From: Ilyomonas limi
Lineage (GTDB): Bacteria; Bacteroidota; Bacteroidia; Chitinophagales; Chitinophagaceae
Direction: 5' to 3'
Length of the DNA stretch: 64,000 bases
Assembly (NCBI RefSeq): GCF_005233845.1
Contig: NZ_SZQL01000002.1
Coordinates: 248,001 to 312,000 of the forward strand
Positions 9,779 through 18,979 of this stretch are shown here, one piece after another. The translations under genes and the position numbers were made by a program. Below the pieces are notes generated by a model. It saw nothing but the letters and a program-made list of their open reading frames with translations. It was not told where the DNA came from and did not search any database. The stretch's first letter is position 1, and the number at the start of each line of letters is the position of its first letter.

Positions 9779-9986
9779 AAGGTGAAGGTAACAGAAAGAA
9801 GATTACTGTAAGGCTCGTTAGTTAACCGGATTAGTGAATGTGGCAGGATTTGGTATTGAATGCGATAATGTTGTAAGAAAAGACTGAGCAGCAATTTACG
9901 CTTATTAGTCCTCACACAGCTCTGTAAGATGATAATAATTCCTCTTTGCAGGTTAAGGACAATCATTTGGCCGTTAAATTGATTAT

Positions 9987-10025
9987 AAACAACCTGTACC
10001 CTGTTGTTTACATGACAGGTTGTTT
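9987..10025 (+). terminator. Terminator-like hairpin just upstream of the histidine kinase start
   Basis: AAACAACCTGT (9987-9997) pairs with ACAGGTTGTTT (10015-10025) and is followed by T-rich DNA, ending 13 bases before the ATG at 10039. No gene on the plus strand ends here, so it may be a leader attenuator, the end of a small RNA, or the terminator of a lost gene. Confidence 0.5.
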
Positions 10026-10038
10026 TTATTTTGTCGCA

Positions 10039-11370
10039 ATGAAAAAAATATTTCCTGTTATTGTAGTGCTGGTTGCGCTCTCGGTGCTGGGTATTATTGT
10101 TATCCAGATATCCTGGCTCAACAACCTGTTACGGGTACAGCAGGATAATTATGAAATCAAAATAACAAAGGCTATTTCTTCGGTTGCCAGTGAGCTAAGC
10201 AACCAGGGGCCAGTTCCGGCAATGCGGTTACCGCGTTCGGGCATGCACCTGTTTCCGTTTGATTTTAATTTTACCGTTCGTCCTGCGCTCATTTCCTCGC
10301 GCTATACAACGAATGAAATATATGTAAAGCTGCAAAAAGCACTCAGCAAAGAGGGTTTAAAAAACCTGCCCTTTGAGTTTGCCATTACTTCCAATGCCAG
10401 CGAAATGGAAGTGGAAATGCAGTCGAAGTATTTTTTTAGTGTGTATAACGATTCTATCAATAGCCGAACGTTTTATACACCGGTAATGTCGGAAGTAAAT
10501 AATGATATTCCCCAACCAGCCTTTGAACATATTTATATTTCGGTACCCAATTTTAATAAAGAAGTACGTAACTCGCTGCTCTGGGTGTTGCTTAGCTCGG
10601 TAGCTTTTACCATTATTGTTATTGCTGCTTTTTTCCTTACCGTAAAAACCATTATCAACCAACGGAATTTAAGCAAAATAAAGAACGATTTTATCAACAA
10701 TATGACGCATGAGCTGAAGACACCACTGGCAACCATATCGTTGGCGGTGGATGCGCTGCAAAACAGCAAAGTGCAAAGCAATCCCGAAAAAAGCAATTAT
10801 TTCAGTGGCATTATACGCCAGGAAAACAAGCGTATGAACAAGCATGTAGAAACGATATTACAGGCTGCACTGATGGATAAAAATGAACTAAAACTCAACT
10901 TTGCGCCGCTCAATGCACATGCTGTCATCGAAAAAGTACTGAATGGTTTTAAGCTACAGTTAGAAGAAAAAGGTGGAACGGCAGAGCTGCATCTGAATGC
11001 TAAAAATGACCTCATCAGTGCCGATGAAGTGCATTTTACCAACCTTATTAATAACCTGATAGATAATGCAGTAAAATATAGCAAGGAAGATCTGCATCTG
11101 ATAATTACTACACACTGTACTACACGCTATCTGGTTATTCAGGTGCAGGATAATGGTATTGGAATGAGTAAGGAAACCGTAAAGCGCATTTTTGAAAAAT
11201 TCTACCGCGCCCACACCGGCAACGTACACAACGTAAAAGGTTTTGGTTTAGGTATGAGCTATGTGAAGCAGGTAGTGGATGCGCATCAGGGAAAAATAAA
11301 GGTAGAAAGTACATTGGGCAAGGGAAGTACTTTTATCTTAGATATTCCTTTGTATAAAGCAGAGGCTTAG
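10039..11370 (+). CDS. Sensor histidine kinase
   Basis: A 443-residue membrane kinase. Start ATG 10039 is followed by a first membrane helix (IFPVIVVLVALSVLGIIVIQ). A periplasmic sensor of about 165 residues and a second helix (SSVAFTIIVIAAFFLTV) come next. The HisKA H-box is MTHELKTPLA. The ATPase has an N-box (NNLIDNAVKYS), G1 (DNGIGMS) and G2 (GFGLGMSYV). The sensor domain resembles no family I can name. No response regulator lies beside it; instead dispersed-repeat DNA follows. It would autophosphorylate on the H-box His; the partner and signal are unknown. Confidence 0.93.
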   Translation: MKKIFPVIVVLVALSVLGIIVIQISWLNNLLRVQQDNYEIKITKAISSVASELSNQGPVPAMRLPRSGMHLFPFDFNFTVRPALISSRYTTNEIYVKLQKALSKEGLKNLPFEFAITSNASEMEVEMQSKYFFSVYNDSINSRTFYTPVMSEVNNDIPQPAFEHIYISVPNFNKEVRNSLLWVLLSSVAFTIIVIAAFFLTVKTIINQRNLSKIKNDFINNMTHELKTPLATISLAVDALQNSKVQSNPEKSNYFSGIIRQENKRMNKHVETILQAALMDKNELKLNFAPLNAHAVIEKVLNGFKLQLEEKGGTAELHLNAKNDLISADEVHFTNLINNLIDNAVKYSKEDLHLIITTHCTTRYLVIQVQDNGIGMSKETVKRIFEKFYRAHTGNVHNVKGFGLGMSYVKQVVDAHQGKIKVESTLGKGSTFILDIPLYKAEA

Positions 11371-11376
11371 CATATG

Positions 11377-11570
11377 GATGACCAGACTAAAGCACAGATT
11401 ATTTTTACACGAATGATTGGTGAGAATTACTTAGATACGGAGGATACCGCAGCGGCATGGTGGATAAGAATGAGTTATAATGTGGATTAATCTGGTTACA
11501 CATAAATTCCAATTCTTTGTCTAAAATCTGTGCTTTAGTCCGTGTCATCCTTGTCTGCCTGCAGGCTGGC
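11377..11570. repeat. Dispersed inverted-repeat element, copy B
   Basis: The left arm GATGACCAGACTAAAGCACA (from 11377) matches the reverse complement of the right arm ending near 11555 (GATGACACGGACTAAAGCAC). The right arm is also homologous to copy A at 8856-8990. A 38-codon open frame inside it (from 11374) looks like chance. Confidence 0.6.
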
Positions 11571-11597
11571 ATGTGTTATTTTCATCCGTCTTTCCTA

Positions 11598-12356
11598 TTA
11601 TTCTACCAAAGCTGCATTCCGGTATTCTTTATTCAGGCGGGCGATGTTGCTCAGCGAAATATCTTTTGGACAAGTTGCTTCACACGCGCCAATATTGGTG
11701 CAGGAACCAAAACCCTCTTTATCATGCTGTGCTATCATATCCAGCACGCGCGTTTTGCGCTCGGGATGACCTTGCGGAAGCAGCGCCAGATGCGATACTT
11801 TAGCCGCCGTAAACAACATAGCCGAAGTATTGGGGCAAGCTGCCACACATGCACCACATTGAATGCACATAGCTGCGCCAAATGCATTATCTGCCTTTTC
11901 CTTTTCTATAGGCGTGGCATTACCATCCACTGCATTGCCGGTGTTTACCGAAATATAACCGCCGGCTTGTACAATACGGTCAAATGCCGAGCGGTCGGTC
12001 ATTAAATCTTTTATTACCGGAAATGCTTTTGCACGCCACGGCTCTACTACAATCGTATCGCCATCTTTGTAAGCACGCATGTGCAACTGGCACACAGTAT
12101 TATGCCGCCAGGGACCATGTGGCTTTCCATCCACATACATAGAACACGAACCGCAAATACCTTCGCGGCAATCGTGGTCAAATGCAATCGGGTCTTTGCC
12201 TTCTATTACCAATTGTTCATTCAGTACATCAAACATTTCGAGGAAGCTCATCTCGCTGGAGATATTGCTTACCTGGTATGTTTCAAAGCGCCCTTGTGCT
12301 GTGCTATTTTCCTGCCTCCACACCTTGAGTGTGAGATTCATTGTATAATGTTCCAT
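11598..12356 (-). CDS. sdhB: Succinate dehydrogenase/fumarate reductase iron-sulfur subunit
   Basis: The 252-residue electron-transfer subunit of complex II. It carries the [2Fe-2S] motif CREGICGSC with a later Cys in HNTVCQ. The [4Fe-4S]/[3Fe-4S] ligands are in [12 protein letters not shown] and [12 protein letters not shown]. It passes electrons from the SdhA flavin to the cytochrome b subunit. It is last in the minus-strand order sdhC-sdhA-sdhB, 102 bases after sdhA. The ATG at 12356 is used; an internal ATG at 12341 (MNLTLKVW) is possible. Confidence 0.96.
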   Translation of the reverse strand: MEHYTMNLTLKVWRQENSTAQGRFETYQVSNISSEMSFLEMFDVLNEQLVIEGKDPIAFDHDCREGICGSCSMYVDGKPHGPWRHNTVCQLHMRAYKDGDTIVVEPWRAKAFPVIKDLMTDRSAFDRIVQAGGYISVNTGNAVDGNATPIEKEKADNAFGAAMCIQCGACVAACPNTSAMLFTAAKVSHLALLPQGHPERKTRVLDMIAQHDKEGFGSCTNIGACEATCPKDISLSNIARLNKEYRNAALVE

Positions 12357-12458
12357 AAAAAGCCCCCATCCCTAAAAGGGTATTTTAAAGCTCTGTTTAT
12401 TTCTTATTTAGTTAATTTCTTTAGTTTTTGCCCCGCCCCCTTCAGGGAAGGGCTTCTC
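12357..12458. repeat. G/C-rich palindromic repeat in the sdhA-sdhB gap
   Basis: The gap contains AGCCCCCATCCCTAAAAGGG and CCCCTTCAGGGAAGGGC, short palindromes that resemble the end sequences of the DUF559 element in leuS. Confidence 0.45.
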
Positions 12459-14432
12459 TTATTTATAAGTACGTTGTGTTGGCTTAACCACTTCGTAGTT
12501 CAGTTCTTCTTTATGCAAATTCCATTTGCCATCACCTGCATATTCCCAGGCAGATACAAACATGTAATTTTCATCGTCGCGCAATGCCTCCCCTTCTTCG
12601 GTCTGGTATTCTTCTCTAAAGTGACCGCCGCAGCTTTCATTACGGTCAAGCGCATCAATACACATCAATTCGCCCAACTCCAGAAAATCAGCTACACGCC
12701 CTGCCTTATCCAACTCATTATTCACCCCTTTTATACTGCCCGGGATGCGTATATCCCTCCAAAATTCCTCCCTCAATGCTCGTATTTCCTGAATAGCTTC
12801 TTTTAAGCCTGCTGCATTACGCGCCATGCCGCACTTGTTCCACATGATTTTGCCGAGGCGCTTGTGCATACTTTCTACCGTTTGGGTACCCTTTATATTC
12901 ATCAGCCTGTTCAAACGGTCTGCTACTTTTTGTTCTGCTTCCACAAACGCAGGATGGTCGGTGGGTATAGGCGCTGTGCGGATTTCATTGGCCAAATAAT
13001 TACCAATGGTATAAGGAATTACAAAATAGCCATCTGCCAAGCCCTGCATCAGGGCACTTGCGCCGAGTCTGTTGGCACCGTGATCGCTAAAGTTGGCTTC
13101 GCCCAGCGCATACAAGCCCGGTACGGTAGTTTGCAGTTCATAATCTACCCACAAGCCGCCCATGGTATAATGTACAGCAGGGTAAATGCGCATTGGCACT
13201 TCATAAGGGTTTTCGCCGGTAATCTTTTCATACATGTCGAAGAGATTACCATATTTTTCCTTAATTACTTCCAATCCGTATGCGCGTTGCTGCTCGGCAG
13301 AAGGATTAGCAATACCATGCTTATTACATTCAATATGACCATAACGCATTACGGCGGCAGCAAAATCGAGATACACGGCTTGCTTGCTCGTACCTACACC
13401 ATAGCCTTCATCGCACCTTTCTTTAGCAGCACGGCTGGCTACATCGCGCGGCACGAGGTTACCAAAGGCAGGATATCTTCTTTCTAAGTAATAATCCCTT
13501 TCATCTTCCGGTATTTCATTGGCGCGGCGGGTATCATTTTTCTTTTTAGGCACCCAAATACGCCCATCATTACGCAGCGATTCGCTCATCAGCGTCAGCT
13601 TCGATTGATGTTCGCCGCTTACCGGTATACACGTAGGGTGAATTTGCGTAAAGCAGGGATTGCCAAAGTAAGCGCCCTGTTTATGCGCTTTCCAGGCTGC
13701 AGTTGCATTGCTGCCCATAGCATTGGTGCTGAGGTAAAATACATTGCCATAACCACCGCTGCAAATGAGCACCGCATGACCAAAATACCTTTCTAACTCG
13801 CCGGTAATGAGGTTGCGTGCAATGATGCCGCGAGCCTTGCCATCTATTTTTACAATCTCCAGCATTTCATGACGGCTGTACATTGTTATATTGCCCAAAG
13901 CTACTTGTCTTTCCAATGCCTGGTAAGCGCCAATGAGTAGTTGCTGACCGGTTTGCCCGGCTGCATAAAAAGTACGTTGTACCTGCACACCACCGAAACT
14001 ACGGTTGCTCAGCAAGCCGCCATATTCGCGGGCAAAAGGCACGCCTTGAGCAACGCATTGGTCTATGATGTTGCCACTTACTTCGGCGAGGCGATGCACA
14101 TTTGATTCGCGCGAGCGGTAGTCGCCGCCTTTGATTGTATCATAAAATAGTCGGAAAATACTGTCACCATCATTCTGGTAATTTTTAGCAGCATTAATGC
14201 CACCTTGTGCCGCTATGGAATGTGCGCGGCGTGCCGAATCCTGAAAGCAAAATGCTTTTACCTGATACCCCAGCTCGGCAAGCGATGCGGCTGCACTGGC
14301 ACCGGCAAGCCCGGTACCGATAACGATAATATCCAGTTTACGCTTATTAGAAGGGTTTACCAGCTTACAATGTCCTTTATAATCTGTCCATTTTTCTTCA
14401 AGCCTTCCCGGCGGTATTTTTGAATCCAACAT
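12459..14432 (-). CDS. sdhA: Succinate dehydrogenase/fumarate reductase flavoprotein subunit
   Basis: The 657-residue catalytic subunit that oxidises succinate to fumarate. It shows the FAD-binding [15 protein letters not shown], the flavinylation region [15 protein letters not shown] with its His, the active-site region [10 protein letters not shown], and the C-terminal [15 protein letters not shown]. Its N-terminal extension before the FAD motif (from [15 protein letters not shown]) is typical of the Bacteroidota group. It lies between sdhC (287-base gap) and sdhB. Electrons leave through SdhB and SdhC to menaquinone. Confidence 0.97.
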   Translation of the reverse strand: MLDSKIPPGRLEEKWTDYKGHCKLVNPSNKRKLDIIVIGTGLAGASAAASLAELGYQVKAFCFQDSARRAHSIAAQGGINAAKNYQNDGDSIFRLFYDTIKGGDYRSRESNVHRLAEVSGNIIDQCVAQGVPFAREYGGLLSNRSFGGVQVQRTFYAAGQTGQQLLIGAYQALERQVALGNITMYSRHEMLEIVKIDGKARGIIARNLITGELERYFGHAVLICSGGYGNVFYLSTNAMGSNATAAWKAHKQGAYFGNPCFTQIHPTCIPVSGEHQSKLTLMSESLRNDGRIWVPKKKNDTRRANEIPEDERDYYLERRYPAFGNLVPRDVASRAAKERCDEGYGVGTSKQAVYLDFAAAVMRYGHIECNKHGIANPSAEQQRAYGLEVIKEKYGNLFDMYEKITGENPYEVPMRIYPAVHYTMGGLWVDYELQTTVPGLYALGEANFSDHGANRLGASALMQGLADGYFVIPYTIGNYLANEIRTAPIPTDHPAFVEAEQKVADRLNRLMNIKGTQTVESMHKRLGKIMWNKCGMARNAAGLKEAIQEIRALREEFWRDIRIPGSIKGVNNELDKAGRVADFLELGELMCIDALDRNESCGGHFREEYQTEEGEALRDDENYMFVSAWEYAGDGKWNLHKEELNYEVVKPTQRTYK

Positions 14433-14519
14433 ACTAAACGCGGTTTATATTTTCAGGCATCGGGCTGCACCCTTTGCTTTATTATTTTATAATGTTACGA
14501 ACTATTGTGTTGCCATCGG

Positions 14520-14550
14520 GTTTCCGGAACCGCCAGTGGCGGAACTCACT
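14520..14550. repeat. Short GC palindrome in the sdhC-sdhA gap
   Basis: CCGCC-AGT-GGCGG sits in an unusually long within-operon spacer (14433-14719). It could form a small hairpin that affects sdhA expression relative to sdhC, or be a dispersed repeat. No coding sequence is seen in the spacer. Confidence 0.35.
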
Positions 14551-14719
14551 TCAACATCTGCTTATTATTCAGCGATTGTTTATAACGAAGCTTAAAATGT
14601 ACGTAATGAGCAGACGCTTTAAACTTATTCTCAATGATCCATCTTTATCAGCATTTACTTACTATACCGGTAAGCAATTTTTTTCCCGATTTTCAACTAA
14701 CAAATATTCAACATTTAAC

Positions 14720-15427
14720 CTATTGATGCACCCAGCCGAAGTACATACTTACCGGCATAGATATAAAACCAATAGTAATGAGAATGGAGAACCAGTTGCC
14801 CAATACTACCAGCATACGCACATACTTTTTGTTGTGCACACCTAATGTACGGAAAGCACTTTGAAAGCCGTGCGCCAGGTGATACCCCAAAGAGATGCAA
14901 CCCAGTACATACAGTATTACTACCCACAAGTGAGAAAACACCTGCTCCATGCGGAGGAAAAGGTTATGTACCATTGCGGTACCATTGCGCACCTGCACTT
15001 CTTCTAACTGTCCAAAGCGCGAAGGCACCCAAAACTGTGCAATATGTACAATAAGGAAAAGCAATATCAGTGTACCCAGCAAGCCCATACTACGGCTGTA
15101 CCAGCGACTGCCACGGTTGCCATATTTTATCTGGTAAGGCGTACCGCGCCTGGTACTGTTGTTGGAGGCAATCATTAAACCTTGAATGATGTGAATGAAA
15201 AACAGGACGAACAGTCCAATTTCCATTACTCTGATCAAAAAGGTAGAACCCATAAAATAAGCAGCACGGTTGAAAGTATCGCCTTTATCGCCTGCATCAA
15301 ATAAAGTATTGAAAATGCAGGCATTAATACTCACATGCACAATCAAAAAAAGAATAAGAAACAGACCGGTAAGACTCATAACAATTTTTCTACCAATAGA
15401 GGAGGTAAAAGCACGTTTCCACGTCAT
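14720..15427 (-). CDS. sdhC: Succinate dehydrogenase cytochrome b subunit (b558 family)
   Basis: The 235-residue membrane anchor of complex II, with five predicted helices (for example MSLTGLFLILFLIVHVSINA and LLGTLILLFLIVHIAQFWV) holding His residues suited to haem b ligation. The start at 15427 (MTWKRAFTSSIGRKIVMS) is chosen. The longer open frame to 15526 would run into the leuS terminator and has no conserved sequence. It is first in sdhCAB; no separate sdhD exists in this group. Confidence 0.94.
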   Translation of the reverse strand: MTWKRAFTSSIGRKIVMSLTGLFLILFLIVHVSINACIFNTLFDAGDKGDTFNRAAYFMGSTFLIRVMEIGLFVLFFIHIIQGLMIASNNSTRRGTPYQIKYGNRGSRWYSRSMGLLGTLILLFLIVHIAQFWVPSRFGQLEEVQVRNGTAMVHNLFLRMEQVFSHLWVVILYVLGCISLGYHLAHGFQSAFRTLGVHNKKYVRMLVVLGNWFSILITIGFISMPVSMYFGWVHQ

Positions 15428-15519
15428 ACAACAAGATTGGGATTTGAAATACTGCCTGCAAATGTAAGTTACAAAACTGTAAAATTGAATGCTGCACCAA
15501 TAATATCCCTCTAAAGAAA

Positions 15520-15551
15520 AAGGCATAGAAGCAATTGCTGCTCTATGCCTT
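15520..15551 (-). terminator. Intrinsic terminator of leuS
   Basis: AAGGCATAGA (15520-15529) pairs with TCTATGCCTT (15542-15551) over a 12-base loop. On the minus strand it is followed by T residues. It separates leuS from sdhC. Confidence 0.8.
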
Positions 15552-15616
15552 ACTATAAATAACGCTGGCAGGGTTCGGAACCGGCTAAGCGTTTAGTTCG
15601 CTTCTCTTAAAATTAC

Positions 15617-18600
15617 CTATACTACTACATTCACCATTTTATTTTTTACAAAAATGAACTTTTTGACCTGTTTGCCGACAGTCCATTTCTGCACTACCTC
15701 ATTATTCATCACTGCTTCCACGGCTTGCTCCTGTTCTACATCGGCAGGCAGCACTACTGAAGTACGCATTTTACCATTGATGCTTACCGGATATTCTTTG
15801 GTAGATTCTATTAAATATTTTTCTTCCAGTTTTGGATAAGAAGCATCCAGCACGCTGCTTTGATTGCTTAATTGTTTCCACAACTCTTCTGCAATATGTG
15901 GTGCATACGGGGTAAGTAAAATGAGCAATGGCTCCAGTATTTCGCGCTTTTGGCATTTTAAATCGCTCAGTTCATTTACACATACCATAAAGGCACTCAC
16001 GGCAGTGTTAAAGCTAAAGCGCTCGGTATCGGCTTCTATTTTTTGAATGGCTTTGTGTAATACTTTTAATTCCTGGGACGTAGCTTTTTCTTCATTCCAG
16101 ACTTTGCCTTTTAGTTCATCAAAAAACAAACGCCACAATTTTTTCAAAAAGCGATGCACACCTTCAATGCCCTTGGTATCCCACGGTTTACTTTGCTCTA
16201 CCGGACCTAAAAACATCTCGTACATGCGGAAGGTATCTGCGCCGTATTTGTTTACCAGGTCATCCGGATTGACGGTGTTGAATTTTGATTTAGACATTTT
16301 CTCTACTTCTATGCCGCAGATATATTTGCCGTCTTCTAATATAAACTCTGCATTTGCATATTCTCCATTACGCCATTTTTTAAACGCTTCAATGTCTAAT
16401 TCAACACCATCAACAATATTTACATCTACATGAAGTTTAGAAATTAAAATTTTCGCTTTAGAATAATTTTCTTTATTACAGTAATTAGGGATTATTTCAT
16501 TTAGTAAGTCAAGAATTGTGGGGGTTGATAAATTTCCTTCCTTCCATTGCTCATATAATCCATGTGAAATAAAGATTGGACTTGATGTGTTAACTGAGAT
16601 TTCCAAAGGTTCAAACCTATACACAAACCGGCTGCTCCCTTGTATCATTCCCTGATTCAGCAATCTTCTATACGGTTCATCAAAACCTATGTAATCTAAA
16701 TCGTACAGGAATTTTGTCCACATGCGGCTGTACAGTAAATGTCCAACTGCATGCTCTGTTCCGCCAATATATAAGTCCACCTGGTTCCAGTAATCGCTGG
16801 CTTCGCGGCTGCAAAAGATAGCATCATCGTGCGGGTCCATATAGCGCAAAAAGTACCAGGAAGAACCGGCATAACCAGGCATGGTGTTGGTTTCCCTCAC
16901 CCCTTGCCCCTCTCCACGGGTGGAGAGGGGATTTGGGGCAACTTCTAAGTTAATGGCTTCTTTGATTATGTTTAAAGAAGCATCAAGATTGTGTAATATT
17001 TCTTCATTGGTAAAGCGAATAACAGTGAAGCCGATTTCATTCAAAACTTTTGTTCGATTCTCATCGTACAGCTTTTGTTCTTCTGTTTCATGATAACCAC
17101 CGTCCACTTCTACAACCAATTTGTTTTGCAATGCAACAAAATCAACTATAAAAGCATCAATCGGATGCTGCCTTCTAAACTTTACACCTAACTGATTGTT
17201 GCGCAAAGCCTGCCACAAAATTTCTTCTGCTTCGGTATGCTCCTTGCGCATTTGTTTTGCCAATTCATATTGTGCAGGCGTATAAACGCTGTATTTAGGC
17301 ACATTCGCTGCTCCCAACGCCCCCTTCTCCACCTGTGGAGAAGGGCTGGGGATGAGGGACCACTCCTTTACATTCGCCAACGGACCTTCCCCTTCCGGTC
17401 CCGGTCCATACTTTTCTACATAAGGCAATTCCAATGGTAATTCACTTTCATCCAGTGGATAAGCAATACCATCTTTCCAAATAATCGGGAATGGCTCACC
17501 CCAGTAGCGCTGGCGGCTAAATGCGGCATCGCGCATTTTATAGTTCACTTTACGCTTGCCCTTGCCATAACCTTCCAGATCATCCATCACCACTTTCATT
17601 GCATCGCGCATGAGCATACCATCCAAAAAGTCACTGTTGGTGAGCATGGCATCTTTGGTGGGATTGGCTTCCTCGCCATTAAAATGTTCGCCTATAATAT
17701 TAGTAATGGGTATATCGAAATGCTTTGCAAATTTAAAATCGCGCTCATCGCCGCAAGGCACCGCCATAATAGCGCCGGTACCATAGCCAGCCAGCACATA
17801 CTCCGAAATCCAAACCGGAATATGGCGGTTATTAAATGGGTTGATGGCATAGCCGCCGGTAAACACGCCGGTAATTTTTTTCTCTGCCATGCGTTCGCGC
17901 TCGCTGCGGCTTTTTACATACGCTAAATATTCATCCACCGCTTCGCGCTGTTCATCGGTAGTGAGCAAATCTATGAGTTCGTGCTCGGGTGCTACTACCA
18001 TAAAGTCAACACCATAAATTGTATCCGGTCTCGTCGTATATACTTTCAATTTACGGCGCTGCTCATCTTCTATCGTAGCAAACTTATCGCTGCGAATGGC
18101 AAAGTCTATTTCTGCACCATAGCTTTTACCAATCCAGTTGCTTTGCATGTCTTTCATGGCATCGCTAAAATCTACATTATCCAGGCCACGCAACAGCCGG
18201 TCAGCATATTCAGTAATACGTAAGTACCATTGGCGTAGTTTCCTTTTTACCACGGGATAGCCACCGCGCTCACTCACACCATTTACTACTTCATCATTTG
18301 CCAGTACGGTACCCAATGCTTCGCACCAGTTCACCTCGCCATAGCCGCAATAGCAAAGACGATATTGCATCAGAATATCCTGCTGTTCTTTTTCAGAAAA
18401 AGTATTCCATTCATCAGCAGAAAATAATGCAGCATCGTAATAGTTTACAGACTGATTACCATCTTTTTCAAAAATGGCTACCAGCGTGTCGATAGACTCA
18501 GCCTTGTCGTTTTCGCGGTTATACCAGCTTTTGAATAATTGTAAAAAAATCCATTGCGTCCACTTGTAATATTGGGGATCGCTGGTGTTTACTTCGCGGC

Positions 18601-18961
18601 TCCAGTCGAAGCTAAAGCCTATTTTATCTAACTGCTTCCTGAAGTTTTCTATATTTTTTTTGGTGCTTTCTGCCGGGTGCACACCGTGCTCAATGGCATA
18701 TTGTTCGGCGGGCAGCCCAAACGCATCGTAGCCCATCGGGTGCAGCACATTGTAGCCCTTCAATCTTTTAAAACGGGCAAAAATATCAGAGGCAATGTAT
18801 CCTAACGGGTGACCTACATGCAGCCCGGCGCCACTTGGATAGGGAAACATATCCAGCACGTAATACTTTGGCCTGGGGCTGTTATTACTTACTTTATAGG
18901 CATTGGTTTCCCCCCAGTACTGTTGCCATTTTTGCTCTATTGTTCTAAAATTATATTCCAT
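15617..18961 (-). CDS. leuS: Leucyl-tRNA synthetase with an in-frame DUF559 endonuclease-like insertion
   Basis: This enzyme charges tRNA-Leu and edits mischarged tRNA. The class I signatures are present: HVGH at residues 48-51 and KMSKS at 888-892. The CP1 editing domain and the anticodon-binding end are also present. At 1114 residues it is far longer than usual. Residues 535-688 (154 residues) are a foreign insertion with a DUF559/Vsr-like domain. It sits in a loop between VKEW and RETNTMPGYAGSSW, just before the second half of the catalytic core. A second loop, about residues 782-842, is also expanded and AT-rich. As leuS is essential, the enlarged protein is presumably active unless another copy exists outside the window. 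Confidence 0.95.
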   Translation of the reverse strand: MEYNFRTIEQKWQQYWGETNAYKVSNNSPRPKYYVLDMFPYPSGAGLHVGHPLGYIASDIFARFKRLKGYNVLHPMGYDAFGLPAEQYAIEHGVHPAESTKKNIENFRKQLDKIGFSFDWSREVNTSDPQYYKWTQWIFLQLFKSWYNRENDKAESIDTLVAIFEKDGNQSVNYYDAALFSADEWNTFSEKEQQDILMQYRLCYCGYGEVNWCEALGTVLANDEVVNGVSERGGYPVVKRKLRQWYLRITEYADRLLRGLDNVDFSDAMKDMQSNWIGKSYGAEIDFAIRSDKFATIEDEQRRKLKVYTTRPDTIYGVDFMVVAPEHELIDLLTTDEQREAVDEYLAYVKSRSERERMAEKKITGVFTGGYAINPFNNRHIPVWISEYVLAGYGTGAIMAVPCGDERDFKFAKHFDIPITNIIGEHFNGEEANPTKDAMLTNSDFLDGMLMRDAMKVVMDDLEGYGKGKRKVNYKMRDAAFSRQRYWGEPFPIIWKDGIAYPLDESELPLELPYVEKYGPGPEGEGPLANVKEWSLIPSPSPQVEKGALGAANVPKYSVYTPAQYELAKQMRKEHTEAEEILWQALRNNQLGVKFRRQHPIDAFIVDFVALQNKLVVEVDGGYHETEEQKLYDENRTKVLNEIGFTVIRFTNEEILHNLDASLNIIKEAINLEVAPNPLSTRGEGQGVRETNTMPGYAGSSWYFLRYMDPHDDAIFCSREASDYWNQVDLYIGGTEHAVGHLLYSRMWTKFLYDLDYIGFDEPYRRLLNQGMIQGSSRFVYRFEPLEISVNTSSPIFISHGLYEQWKEGNLSTPTILDLLNEIIPNYCNKENYSKAKILISKLHVDVNIVDGVELDIEAFKKWRNGEYANAEFILEDGKYICGIEVEKMSKSKFNTVNPDDLVNKYGADTFRMYEMFLGPVEQSKPWDTKGIEGVHRFLKKLWRLFFDELKGKVWNEEKATSQELKVLHKAIQKIEADTERFSFNTAVSAFMVCVNELSDLKCQKREILEPLLILLTPYAPHIAEELWKQLSNQSSVLDASYPKLEEKYLIESTKEYPVSINGKMRTSVVLPADVEQEQAVEAVMNNEVVQKWTVGKQVKKFIFVKNKMVNVVV
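16907..16930. repeat. Hairpin at the left end of the leuS element
   Basis: CCCCTCTCCA (16907-16916) and TGGAGAGGGG (16921-16930) form a perfect 10-bp stem around CGGG. It is translated as part of NPLSTRGEG in the leuS frame. Confidence 0.85.
17322..17345. repeat. Hairpin at the right end of the leuS element
   Basis: CCCTTCTCCAC (17322-17332) and GTGGAGAAGGG (17335-17345) form a perfect 11-bp stem. It is translated as SPSPQVEKG in the leuS frame and is clearly related to the left-end hairpin. Confidence 0.85.
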
Positions 18962-18979
18962 TGTTATTTTTTAATTTTT

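Larger units (their letters stand above)
16893..17359 (-). mobile_element. DUF559-encoding inserted element inside leuS
   Basis: A 467-bp segment bounded by TCCCTCA at 16893-16899 and its complement TGAGGGA at 17353-17359. The two roughly 45-base ends are imperfect inverted repeats of each other, and each holds an internal hairpin. The element is open in the leuS frame and nets 154 codons. Encoded residues 557-670 look like a DUF559 (Vsr-fold, PD-(D/E)XK-like) domain: TEAEEILWQALR, FRRQHPIDAFIVDF, VVEVDGGYHE and YDENRTKVLNEIGF. Candidate catalytic residues are E577, D607, E618 and D620. No intein splice motifs are present. Confidence 0.75.

Noticed and set aside
11374-11490. 38-codon frame MDDQTKAQIIFTRMIGENY downstream of the histidine kinase
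   Set aside because: It lies entirely inside a dispersed inverted-repeat element and shows no response-regulator features.
14720-15526. Longer SdhC start at 15526
   Set aside because: The extra 33 residues have no family match and overlap the leuS terminator at 15520-15551.
15560-15600. tRNA-like text GGGTTCGGAACCGGC after leuS
   Set aside because: The T-loop and stem spacing do not fit a tRNA on either strand, and no acceptor or anticodon arm pairs with it.
16893-17359. The leuS insert as an intein
   Set aside because: Inteins begin with Cys/Ser/Thr and end with His-Asn before Cys/Ser/Thr. The insert begins with Ser, but it ends near GQGV/RET with no His-Asn, has no splicing-domain blocks, and DUF559 is not a typical homing endonuclease.
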